Part shown: positions 26,732 to 33,572 of the stretch, piece by piece
How the letters are laid out: each line of letters starts with the position of its first letter
Numbering within the stretch: the first letter of the stretch is position 1
Assembly: GCA_009693575.1 (NCBI GenBank)
Contig: SHWZ01000025.1
Coordinates: 1-33,943, forward strand
Origin: Flavobacteriaceae bacterium
GTDB lineage: Bacteria > Bacteroidota > Bacteroidia > UKL13-3
Reading direction: 5' to 3'
DNA length: 33,943 bases
Translations under genes and position numbers: made by a program
The notes under the pieces: model-generated
What the model saw: only the letters and a program-made list of their open reading frames with translations
Databases searched by the model: none
Told to the model about the DNA's origin: nothing

Positions 26732-27448
26732 TTAGAAGTTGGGCTGCGTATTGTACTTGCTGTAAAAATCAACAATTACCTGTACCGCATCTTCGGCCTT
26801 GTCTACCACCTTGAACATGTCAAGGTCATCGAGTTTGATGTTGTTATTTTCGACAAGCATGGTTTTTTTTATCCAGTCCACCAAGCCACCCCAATAACTG
26901 CTGCCCACCAACACAATTGGAAACTTGCCAATCTTTTGGGTTTGGATGAGTGTGAGGGCTTCAAACAATTCGTCCATAGTGCCAAAACCGCCGGGCAGCA
27001 CAATGAAGCCTTGGGAATATTTCATAAACATTACTTTGCGGACAAAGAAATAATCGAAGTTGAGCAGTTTGTCGTGGTCAATGTATGGGTTGTTATACTG
27101 CTCAAAAGGCAGTTCAATGTTCAACCCCACACTCTTGCCCTCTCCACGCCTTGCACCTTTGTTACCTGCTTCCATGATGCCGGGGCCGCCACCTGTTATC
27201 ACCCCGAAACCTTTCTTGGTTAATAGGCATCCAATATCTTCGGCAAGTAAGTAATATGGGTTGTCAGTTTTGGTGCGAGCCGAGCCAAAGATGCTCACAC
27301 AAGGCCCAATTCGGCTCATCTTTTGGAAGCCATCCACAAACTCGCTCATGATGCGGAACACCATCCACGAATCGGTAATTTTTATCTCAGGCCAGTTGCG
27401 GTGCTCAAATGCCTCGCGAATCTTTTGTTCATTTTCGTTGTCTGTCAT
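26732..27448 (-). CDS. LOG-family nucleotide phosphoribohydrolase (TIGR00730 type)
   Basis: A protein of 238 residues when begun at ATG 27448; an open frame extends 14 codons further to 27490 but runs into intergenic repeat sequence. It has the lysine decarboxylase-like Rossmann fold of LOG proteins, with the two diagnostic motifs GGGPGIMEAGNKGARRGEG (substrate and phosphate binding) and PGGFGTMDELFE (catalytic Glu). Such enzymes hydrolyse nucleoside 5'-monophosphates to base and ribose 5-phosphate, releasing free cytokinins in plants. They were once called lysine decarboxylases, a name unlikely to be right. The group with an N-terminal extension of about 50 residues (here EAFEHRNWPEIKITDSW) is common in Bacteroidota. 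The physiological substrate is unknown. The gene is divergent from accB. Confidence 0.88.
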   Translation of the reverse strand: MTDNENEQKIREAFEHRNWPEIKITDSWMVFRIMSEFVDGFQKMSRIGPCVSIFGSARTKTDNPYYLLAEDIGCLLTKKGFGVITGGGPGIMEAGNKGARRGEGKSVGLNIELPFEQYNNPYIDHDKLLNFDYFFVRKVMFMKYSQGFIVLPGGFGTMDELFEALTLIQTQKIGKFPIVLVGSSYWGGLVDWIKKTMLVENNNIKLDDLDMFKVVDKAEDAVQVIVDFYSKYNTQPNF

Positions 27449-27480
27449 TGTGCTGCGAAAATAGGGTGAGTTGATCCGTT

Positions 27481-27600
27481 GATTTGGCAATTAGTTAATT
27501 CGTTAATGGCAGTGCAAATGGCAATCTTGGCAATTTGCAAATCAATGGCTTAGATAATCAGCACTTCAGCAGATTACCGAATCATCGAATAATCTTATTA
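27481..27600. repeat. Degenerate intergenic repeats before accB
   Basis: About 120 bases consist of short similar words: TTGATTTGGCAATTAGTTAATTCG, GGCAATCTTGGCAATTTGC, and then ATTACCGAATCATCGAAT. The last part shares a 12-mer and a 13-mer with the rpoB-rpoC gap. No coding content is seen. Confidence 0.55.
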
Positions 27601-27619
27601 TCAAATTGCTCAATCTCCC

Positions 27620-27627
27620 TACATTTG
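27620..27627 (+). promoter_or_regulatory. -7 element TACATTTG of accB
   Basis: A perfect TAnnTTTG, 35 bases before the accB ATG. The -33 region has no clear TTTG at the usual spacing. It supports 27663 as the start, since a longer frame (from a TTG at 27606) would begin upstream of the transcript. Confidence 0.45.
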
Positions 27628-27662
27628 CCCTTCAAAAGACTAACCCCAATCTTTACATCATA

Positions 27663-28145
27663 ATGGAAATTAAAGAAATACGAGAGCTAATCAAGTTTGT
27701 ATCGCTGAGCGGTGTAGCCGAAGTGGAGCTAAACCAAGGCGATTTTAAGCTTGTAATTAAAACCACCAATGGCATGGCTCCCATGGTGATGCAGCAGCAA
27801 CCTATCTATGCTCAAGCACCTCAGCAAATAGCCACACCTATAGTTCAGAATGCAGGAGCACCTGAAGCCATTGCAGCCGCACCTGTTGCCGAAAGTGCAG
27901 GAAATACGCTTATCGTAAAATCGCCCATGATAGGCACGTTTTACCGAAGTGGTAGCCCCGACAAGCCGCCGTTTTTCAACGTAGGCGACGAAATAAAAGT
28001 AGGCTCAGTAGTTTGCGTTATCGAGGCCATGAAACTATTCAACGAAATAGAAAGTGACGTGGCTGGCCGTATTGTGAAAGTGATGGTGGACAATGCCAAC
28101 CCAGTGGAATATGACCAACCGCTTTTCCTTGTTGAGCCGGTTTAA
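27663..28145 (+). CDS. accB: Acetyl-CoA carboxylase biotin carboxyl carrier protein
   Basis: A 160-residue carrier that holds the biotin of acetyl-CoA carboxylase and shuttles the carboxyl group between biotin carboxylase and the transferase, the first step of fatty acid synthesis. The N-terminal helix MEIKEIRELIKFVSLSGVAE is the usual AccB start. A flexible Ala/Pro/Gln linker (about 45-85) follows, then the biotinyl domain with PMIGTFYRSGSPDKPPF and the biotinylation motif EAMKL with the target Lys124. The thumb sequence FYRSGSPDKPPF is present, marking AccB of acetyl-CoA carboxylase rather than a propionyl-CoA or pyruvate carboxylase carrier. accC follows, but a broken S23 gene and repeats are inserted between the two. 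Confidence 0.96.
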   Translation: MEIKEIRELIKFVSLSGVAEVELNQGDFKLVIKTTNGMAPMVMQQQPIYAQAPQQIATPIVQNAGAPEAIAAAPVAESAGNTLIVKSPMIGTFYRSGSPDKPPFFNVGDEIKVGSVVCVIEAMKLFNEIESDVAGRIVKVMVDNANPVEYDQPLFLVEPV

Positions 28146-28149
28146 GCCA

Positions 28150-28167
28150 ATGTGCTGATGTGCTAAT
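28150..28167. repeat. Inverted copy of the CATCAGCACAT/ATTAGCACATC words
   Basis: Directly after accB, ATGTGCTGATG (28150-28160) and GATGTGCTAAT (28157-28167) overlap. They are exact reverse complements of CATCAGCACAT (28624-28634) and ATTAGCACATC (28593-28603) before accC. The pair flanks the S23 remnant. Confidence 0.7.
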
Positions 28168-28202
28168 ACCTTTCAACCCTAAATAATTACCGTACTAACA
28201 GG

Positions 28203-28549
28203 ATGGCCAAAGAGGAAAATTTAATTGTGAAGCTCACATTTGATTTTGCCGTAAATGTGCTGGATGTAACAGAAGCATTGGAAGCAAAGCATCGTTACGC
28301 TTTGGCGAATCAGCTAACCAAATCAGGAACATCAATTGGGCAAACGTCCGGGAATCGCAGAGTTGCGAAAGCAGGGCTGATTTCATTCACAAGATGAAAA
28401 TAGCCGTCAAAGAAGCAGAAGAAACACACTATTGGCTTGACCTGCTCGCAGCTAAGAAATACTACGACACTAGTGAACACAAAAATCAGTTACTATCAAT
28501 TATGAAAGTTCTGTCAAAGATAATTGCAAGTGTCCACCGAGGAAAATAA
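28203..28549 (+). pseudogene. Frameshifted S23-type four-helix-bundle protein
   Basis: The first 64 codons read as a normal S23 family protein (23S rRNA intervening-sequence protein family): MAKEENLIVKLTFDFAVNVL, then LANQLTKSGTSIG. After GTSIG the frame turns into QTSGNRRV and soon stops. In another frame the family sequence continues without a break: ANVRESQSCESRADFIHKMK, then EAEETHYWLDLL, ending at TAA 28547-28549. Adding one G to the GGG at 28338-28340 restores a complete protein of about 116 residues. This is either a real one-base deletion or a homopolymer sequencing error. S23 proteins form small pentameric helical bundles of uncertain function and are often found inserted singly between other genes. 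It sits between accB and accC on the same strand. Confidence 0.88.
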
Positions 28550-28550
28550 C

Positions 28551-28640
28551 CCCATCAACCTATCTGCTATCAGCACATCTCCCCATCGGCATATTAGCAC
28601 ATCAACTCATCAGCATATCTCCGCATCAGCACATCAACCC
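28551..28640. repeat. Tandem degenerate CATCAGCACATC repeats before accC
   Basis: About seven imperfect units of 12-13 bases (variants of CATCAGCACATCTCC, such as TATCAGCACATC, CATATTAGCACATC, CATCAGCATATC, CATCAGCACATC) run up to the accC start codon. The frame is open through them and would add 39 residues rich in His, Ser and Thr to AccC, but this is not protein-like. Confidence 0.8.
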
Positions 28641-29981
28641 ATGTTCAAAAAAATACTTATAGCCAACCGTGGCGAAATAGCCCTCCGCATTATTCGTACT
28701 TGCAAGGAAATGGGCATCAAGACCGTTGCTGTTTACAGCACTGTGGACAAGGAAAGTCTGCACGTTCGCTTTGCTGATGAAGCTGTGTGCATTGGCCCAG
28801 CCCCCAGTCCGCTTAGCTACCTCAATATCCCCAATATAATAGCTGCAGCTGAAATAACCAATGCCGACGCAATACATCCAGGCTATGGTTTCCTGAGCGA
28901 GAATGCCAAGTTTTCGGAGATATGTCGCAAACATGGTATTAAGTTTATTGGAGCAACCCCAGAGCAGATAAACAGCATGGGCGACAAAGCCAATGCAAAG
29001 GCAACTATGAAAGATGCTGGTGTGCCACTTATTCCGGGTAGTGATGGATTGCTTGAAGATACAAAGGAAGGCAAAAGGGTGGCAGTAGAAGTGGGTTATC
29101 CTGTAATCATCAAGGCTACGGCAGGTGGTGGTGGAAGGGGTATGCGTATCATTTGGAAAGAGGAAGATTTTGATGCTGCTTGGGATAGTGCCAGACAGGA
29201 AAGCAAGGCCGCTTTTGGCAACGATGGTATTTACCTTGAGAAGTATATTGAAGAGCCACGCCACATAGAGATACAACTGGCAGGCGACCAATATGGAACA
29301 GTGTGCCACCTGAGCGAAAGGGATTGTAGTATACAACGCCGCCACCAAAAACTGGTGGAGGAATGTCCATCCCCATTTGTAACACCTGAAATGCGGGAGA
29401 AGATGGGCAACGCAGCCAAAGCAGGTGCAGCAATGATTGCCTACGAAGGTGTTGGAACTATAGAATTCTTAGTTGACAAACACCGCAATTTCTATTTCAT
29501 GGAAATGAATACCCGTATACAGGTAGAGCATCCAGTGACTGAAGAGGTAATAAACTACGACTTGGTAAAGGAGCAGATTTTGATAGCTGCCGGAGTGCCC
29601 ATTTCGGGCAAAGATTATTTCCCTAAAGACCGCTGGGCCATGGAATGCCGTATCAATGCCGAAGACCCCTACAATAATTTCAGGCCATGCCCTGGCAAGA
29701 TAACCAGCCTGCATAAGCCGGGCGGACATGGGGTGCGTGTAGATACACATATATATGCTGGCTACACAATCCCTAGCAACTACGACAGCATGATAGCGAA
29801 GTTGATAGTGATAGCACAAACCCGTGAAGAATGTATCGTAAAAATGGACAGGTCGTTGCAAGAATTCATTGTGGAAGGAGTGGAGACTACCATCCCCTTG
29901 CAAATACAACTGATGCGTAATGACGATTTCAAAGCGGGTAATTTTACGACTGCATTTATGGATACGTTTAAGTTGGTGTAG
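28641..29981 (+). CDS. accC: Acetyl-CoA carboxylase biotin carboxylase subunit
   Basis: A 446-residue ATP-grasp enzyme that carboxylates the biotin on AccB using ATP and bicarbonate. [20 protein letters not shown] is the standard N-terminus and sets the start at ATG 28641, although an open frame continues upstream through repeats. The PreATP-grasp domain ends near 115, the glycine-rich ATP loop is [13 protein letters not shown] (about 160-172), the bicarbonate and biotin site lies in [15 protein letters not shown], and the biotin carboxylase C-terminal domain starts near [13 protein letters not shown]. The length matches E. coli AccC (449), so the protein is complete and is not a fusion with the carrier. 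It is probably in one transcript with accB despite the inserted S23 remnant and repeats. Confidence 0.97.
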   Translation: MFKKILIANRGEIALRIIRTCKEMGIKTVAVYSTVDKESLHVRFADEAVCIGPAPSPLSYLNIPNIIAAAEITNADAIHPGYGFLSENAKFSEICRKHGIKFIGATPEQINSMGDKANAKATMKDAGVPLIPGSDGLLEDTKEGKRVAVEVGYPVIIKATAGGGGRGMRIIWKEEDFDAAWDSARQESKAAFGNDGIYLEKYIEEPRHIEIQLAGDQYGTVCHLSERDCSIQRRHQKLVEECPSPFVTPEMREKMGNAAKAGAAMIAYEGVGTIEFLVDKHRNFYFMEMNTRIQVEHPVTEEVINYDLVKEQILIAAGVPISGKDYFPKDRWAMECRINAEDPYNNFRPCPGKITSLHKPGGHGVRVDTHIYAGYTIPSNYDSMIAKLIVIAQTREECIVKMDRSLQEFIVEGVETTIPLQIQLMRNDDFKAGNFTTAFMDTFKLV

Positions 29982-30069
29982 GGAGTGGGAGAGGCGGGGA
30001 GACGGAAGCTGTAATGCGAAGGTTCCTAATTTTAGAAATATGTATTCAACTGCGAGAAAAGGAAAACTT

Positions 30070-30118
30070 GTCGAAATCAAATCCCACAAATCCACGTGCC
30101 TTCAAATCTGTGTTCATC
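30070..30118. repeat. Repeat-like segment AAATCCCACAAATCC...AATCTGTGTTCATCTG
   Basis: The segment resembles, from memory, a dispersed intergenic repeat seen in many bacterial genomes, containing AATCTGTGTTCATCTG. It covers the putative GTG start of the next gene. Only one copy is in this window, so the repeat nature cannot be shown here. Confidence 0.35.
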
Positions 30119-30947
30119 TGCTATAAAAATAACGCTAACGATTAGCATAGTAGTATTTTCTTGGAAGGCAAATAGTCAAAACACCCTTCCCGAAATTACC
30201 ATCCACGACACTGACCAAAACGATGGCAGTAAATACTTTCTATTTGTATCGCCCGGATTGGCTACCCTCAGTAATAGCTGCACCTACATTGGTTGGGCAC
30301 AAGCACAGGCCACTTTCATACATTTCTTCACTTTTTATGTTGGACTCGACGGATTTACCAACATACCTGGTAGCACAAGCAAAGGCATTATGTTTGATGG
30401 TGGTTTCAGGCTATGGTTTTTTAGTAAAGATTACCAGAAAGATAGGGAAATAAAAACAAACTTAGAACCAATAACAATGCTACTACCACAGCGGATGCAA
30501 CTGGGTATCAACGGTGGTTTTTTGAAAAACAATCAGTACCAGCAAATGCACGACAGTAGCAAGCTGGAATACGGCTACCTGTCCAATTCCTACTTTTTTG
30601 GGCTAAGTTGTTTGGTTAAGAGTTTCCTGAAATATCAAATCAATGAAAAGCCAGTGAAAGCATTTGCCACCGAAGACTATTGCCGCTTCTTTGCCGATAT
30701 TTTCTTTGGATCAAATATTATAGTGGATATTCCAAACCCTCATCTCGCCCCACCACAATTTGGCGATATGCTCACCTACAAAACCTTAGGTATGCGGGTA
30801 GGCTTGGAGCTTTACAATTCGTGGAATAAAAACTGGAGCTACTACATTGGACTAGCTGCTGGACGCCTTCCTTTTGCCCTTTACAAACCTGATGGGGCTA
30901 CATATATTTCCCTAAAAGGTGGACTAGTTTATAGGCTTGGTGGTTGA
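30096..30947 (+). CDS. Unknown envelope protein with signal peptide
   Basis: A protein of up to 283 residues that I do not recognise. It has a hydrophobic export signal (IKITLTISIVVFSWKANS, cleavage after about residue 27) and a mature part rich in aromatic residues and glycine with alternating strands (GLATLSNSCTYIGWAQAQAT, LGMRVGLELYNSW, NWSYYIGLAAGRLPF), ending SLKGGLVYRLGG. A C-terminal strand of this kind suggests an outer-membrane beta-barrel or a membrane-associated beta protein. The start is uncertain: the natural place, directly before KITLTIS, reads ATA rather than ATG. The only standard start in frame is a GTG ten codons earlier, inside a repeat-like segment. It lies 114 bases after accC and 81 bases before the Sua5 start. 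Confidence 0.65.
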   Translation: MPSNLCSSAIKITLTISIVVFSWKANSQNTLPEITIHDTDQNDGSKYFLFVSPGLATLSNSCTYIGWAQAQATFIHFFTFYVGLDGFTNIPGSTSKGIMFDGGFRLWFFSKDYQKDREIKTNLEPITMLLPQRMQLGINGGFLKNNQYQQMHDSSKLEYGYLSNSYFFGLSCLVKSFLKYQINEKPVKAFATEDYCRFFADIFFGSNIIVDIPNPHLAPPQFGDMLTYKTLGMRVGLELYNSWNKNWSYYIGLAAGRLPFALYKPDGATYISLKGGLVYRLGG

Positions 30948-31028
30948 ATTGAACTACCGTTGGAAATCCGTAGTCGTTCTTTGCGATGTCGCCCCGGCCT
31001 ACTGAATCACTACCAACATCCATCACTC

Positions 31029-31658
31029 TTGCTCCTCACCATCCATCCCCAAAACCCGCAGCCACGAGAAGTGGCCAAGGCCGTGCAATGTCTGCAGTCG
31101 GGTGGTGTTATCATCATACCTACTGATTCTGTATATGCCTTTGCCTGCAACAGCGAAGACCATGATGCTATAGAAAAGGTGTGCAGGCTGATAGGCAAGA
31201 AGCCTGAGAAGGCGAATCTCTCTCTCCTTTGTTATGACCTTAAACACCTAGCGGATTATTGCACTCAAGTAGAGAATCAGGTTTTCAGATTGATGAAACA
31301 ATGTGTGCCGGGACCATATACTTTTATATTAGACGCCAACAACCGTGTACCCAAAGTTTTTCGCAACCGGTCCAAAAAAACGGTAGGTATCCGTGTGCCT
31401 GACAATGCTATTGTGCACGAAGTAGTGAAGCTTCTTGGGGTGCCGCTTGTGAGTGCTACTGTGCATAACCAAAATGGGGAGGAAGGATATACTACCAACC
31501 CCGAAGATTTATATGAAACCTGGGGCAATCGGGTGGATATGTTGATTGACGGAGGCATTGGTGAGGAAGAGGTAACCTCTGTATTGCAATGCACTGGCGG
31601 CAAGGTTGAAATCATTCGTGAGGGCAAAGGAGATTTGAAGGAGTTGCTACGATACTAA
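31029..31658 (+). CDS. L-threonylcarbamoyladenylate synthase, Sua5/YciO/YrdC family
   Basis: A protein of 210 residues from a TTG start at 31029. It has the YrdC fold that makes threonylcarbamoyl-AMP from threonine, bicarbonate and ATP, the first step of t6A modification of tRNAs reading ANN codons. The family signature GGVIIIPTDSVYAFACN is at about 29-45, KVCRLIGKKPEKANLSLL follows, and the motif PGPYTFILDAN with the later KKTVGIRVPDN and PLVSATVHNQNGE is typical of this subfamily. No ATG lies upstream in a sensible position; LLTIHPQNPQPRE after the TTG matches the usual beginning of relatives. A longer open frame to 30960 is unlikely. It lacks the extra Sua5 C-terminal domain, as YrdC/YciO-type proteins do; the YciO branch is an alternative. 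Confidence 0.85.
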   Translation: MLLTIHPQNPQPREVAKAVQCLQSGGVIIIPTDSVYAFACNSEDHDAIEKVCRLIGKKPEKANLSLLCYDLKHLADYCTQVENQVFRLMKQCVPGPYTFILDANNRVPKVFRNRSKKTVGIRVPDNAIVHEVVKLLGVPLVSATVHNQNGEEGYTTNPEDLYETWGNRVDMLIDGGIGEEEVTSVLQCTGGKVEIIREGKGDLKELLRY

Positions 31659-31674
31659 AAAAGTGTTATAATTG
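31644..31674 (+). promoter_or_regulatory. Possible promoter of the glycosyltransferase gene
   Basis: TTG (31644-31646), a 20-base spacer and TATAATTG (31667-31674), one mismatch from TAnnTTTG. It overlaps the end of the Sua5 gene and would give a leader of only a few bases. Confidence 0.35.
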
Positions 31675-31686
31675 CACTAATAAAAA

Positions 31687-32709
31687 ATGATAGTTTATAT
31701 CGGTAATATGATGTCAAAGCATGGGGGCTCCGTTGGGGTCATCGAAACGCTTTCGCAACGATTTGCCGCTCGCCACACTGTTGTTGCTGTGTCTGACAAA
31801 AAGAGCCAAGCCATCCGCTTGTTGCACATGCTTTACACTATTTTTAAACATCGAAAAGTGTGTAAAGTAGTATTAATTGATTCGTACAGTACTATGGCAT
31901 TTTGGTACACCTATCTTGCAGCTTGGCTCTGTCGAAGGCTCACTATTCCATATATACCAATCCTACACGGTGGCATGTTTCCAAGCAGGTTGCAACAGTC
32001 GCCACGAAGCACCCGCAAGGTCTTTAGTAATGCGTATGCCAATGTATCTCCTTCGCGTTACCTCAAGGAAGCCTTTGAAAAAGAAGGATACCAAGTGCAA
32101 TTCATATCCAATAGCATCGACTTGGAGGCGTATTCGTTCATAGAACGCAGCCATCTAAAACCGACACTGCTTTGGGTTCGTTCATTTCATGAAATTTACA
32201 ACCCACAGATGGCTGTTGAAGTACTCAATTTGGCATGTAAAAAATATCCAGAAGCAACACTTTGTATGGTTGGTGGCGACAAAGATGGCAGCATGGGCAA
32301 GGTGCAGCAATTGGCCAAAGAACATGATTTGGAAAAGCAGGTAAAATTCACAGGGTTTATCAGCAAAAAAGAGTGGATTGCCTTATCCAAAGACTACGAT
32401 ATATTCATCAATACCACGAATGCCGACAACCAACCGGTCAGCCTAATTGAAGCCATGGCCTTGGGCTTCCCCATTATTAGCACTAATCCAGGTGGTGTCC
32501 CTTTCTTGGTGAATGAAGGCAAAGACGCCTTGCTAGTGGATGTGGACGATGCTATCGGAATGAGTGAAGCCATTTTTTCTCTACTAGAAAATGAAGGCAA
32601 AGCAAAATCCCTTAGCCAACATTCCCGCGAGAAGGCTGAAACCTTTGCTTGGAACCATGTGCAGCACAGCTGGTGGAAGTTGCTGGAGATGGATGGGCTA
32701 GGTGAGTAG
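31687..32709 (+). CDS. GT4-family glycosyltransferase
   Basis: A 340-residue GT-B fold glycosyltransferase. The N-terminal half begins with VYIGNMMSKHGGSVGVIETL, the usual acceptor-side glycine-rich start (GG near residue 12), and contains YIPILHGGMFP. The C-terminal nucleotide-sugar half begins with KPTLLWVRSFHEIYNPQMAV and holds KVKFTGFIS-like (QVKFTGFIS), then DIFINTTNADNQPVSLIEAM, with the E-x7-E motif region around SLIEAMALGFPIISTNPGG. These are typical of family 4 enzymes, retaining transferases that build polysaccharides or glycolipids. Donor and acceptor cannot be told. It lies 28 bases after the Sua5 gene and is followed by decayed genes, so no polysaccharide cluster supports a specific role. 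Confidence 0.87.
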   Translation: MIVYIGNMMSKHGGSVGVIETLSQRFAARHTVVAVSDKKSQAIRLLHMLYTIFKHRKVCKVVLIDSYSTMAFWYTYLAAWLCRRLTIPYIPILHGGMFPSRLQQSPRSTRKVFSNAYANVSPSRYLKEAFEKEGYQVQFISNSIDLEAYSFIERSHLKPTLLWVRSFHEIYNPQMAVEVLNLACKKYPEATLCMVGGDKDGSMGKVQQLAKEHDLEKQVKFTGFISKKEWIALSKDYDIFINTTNADNQPVSLIEAMALGFPIISTNPGGVPFLVNEGKDALLVDVDDAIGMSEAIFSLLENEGKAKSLSQHSREKAETFAWNHVQHSWWKLLEMDGLGE

Positions 32710-32736
32710 TATAAGTCGGAAAGGCTACAGATCCAA

Positions 32737-33010
32737 TCACTCCACTACCCATTTCGAACAATACACCCCTTTACTTCCTGAAACGGCGATTAGGTAATTA
32801 CCAGAAGATGGTGCTTTGATGATCATGGTGTGATGCCCAGTAGTGGGTTCAGAAATACTTTGCCAAAGGCATTTGCCTACCAAGTCATATACTTTAATGG
32901 TGGCTGGTTTCGTCCATCTTTGTTAGGCTTTTTAGTCCGAACTACCTTCAATACACCCAAACGAATTGTATTGGAAAACGGTTGCACCGCCCGGCAATCT
33001 TTCTTCAAAT
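32737..33010 (-). pseudogene. Remnant of a T9SS sorting domain
   Basis: On the minus strand the last 62 codons (32922-32737) encode PATIKVYDLVGKCLWQ, then APSSGNYLIAVSGSKGVYCS and WVVE-stop, the second half of a T9SS type A sorting domain. Just upstream the frame is closed by a TAA, and in a neighbouring frame LKVVRTKKPNKDGR stands where the domain's YPNPNKDG would be. Frame changes and a missing piece of about ten residues show a decayed gene end. No upstream protein body remains in frame. Confidence 0.65.
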
Positions 33011-33193
33011 TTAGTTGCTTTCCTGCAAAACTTCATCAATCAACCTGCTTATTTCTTTGGCACGGGTCAGCGTCATCATGTGCGAGCCCTCGACTATTAC
33101 CAACATTTTTGATCGTCTTTTGTAAGAGATAGTATGGTCATTTGTACCGTGAATATGTACTATGTTTTGCGGCAAATTTTTTCAGTTCTATCT
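33011..33193 (-). pseudogene. Remnant of an alpha/beta hydrolase C-terminus
   Basis: A minus-strand fragment of 60 codons reads NLPQNIVHIHGTNDHTISYK, then MLVIVEGSHMMTLTRAKEIS and ends LIDEVLQESN-stop. This is the end of an alpha/beta hydrolase: the catalytic acid lies in HGTND and the catalytic histidine in GSHMM. It is closed upstream by TAG, and the rest of the fold with the nucleophile serine is absent. Upstream minus-strand frames (33194-33446) are open in pieces (for example MFQFRISGSLALTNAALTKE, stop at 33315) but not recognised. Confidence 0.65.
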
Positions 33194-33468
33194 AATGATA
33201 ACACTGGTGCTGCTTTTCAAAAACCTTGGGTTTTTGCTTCTTAACCCGCATTGTATATGTCTTTATTGTTTCAATTTCGGTTGGAATCGGCAACTTTAGC
33301 AGAACTGTATCATATTATGCTGTATCTATTTCCAGTATGGAAAAGGGGTGCTCGTCACCGCCCTGTCCGTGGATGGGGTAGAGTTTTTCTTTGGTTAAAG
33401 CAGCATTTGTCAATGCTAAGCTACCACTAATCCTAAACTGAAACATTTGAGTTTGCGAAAAATCAAAG

Positions 33469-33501
33469 TTGCTTTATTGAACGGATTTCAGCCTACATTT
33501 G
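33469..33501 (+). promoter_or_regulatory. Likely promoter of lysA
   Basis: TTG (33469-33471), a 22-base spacer and TACATTTG (33494-33501), a full TAnnTTTG match. Transcription would begin near 33508 and give a leader of about 65 bases. Confidence 0.5.
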
Positions 33502-33535
33502 TTTCAAACGCAATTATCACGGAAATTTGCACCCC

Positions 33536-33553
33536 TCCCGATAGCTATCGGGA
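33536..33553. repeat. Perfect 18-base palindrome in the lysA leader
   Basis: TCCCGATAGCTATCGGGA is a perfect palindrome with no loop, 19 bases before the lysA start codon. The core CCCGATAGCTATCGGG is, from memory, a common intergenic palindrome in Bacteroidota genomes. It could form a hairpin or cruciform, or bind a dimeric regulator. Confidence 0.7.
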
Positions 33554-33572
33554 TTACGAAATCTAAACCAAA

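Noticed and set aside
28551-28640. CRISPR-like repeat array
   Set aside because: Units are 12-13 bases, directly adjacent and degenerate, with no unique spacers and no cas genes.
30960-31028. Upstream extension of the Sua5/YrdC protein
   Set aside because: The extra 23 residues are not like the family, and a TTG at 31029 fits the usual N-terminus.
32830-33132. A 100-codon plus-strand frame in the gap before lysA
   Set aside because: The opposite strand carries recognisable T9SS and hydrolase remnants, so the plus frame is incidental.
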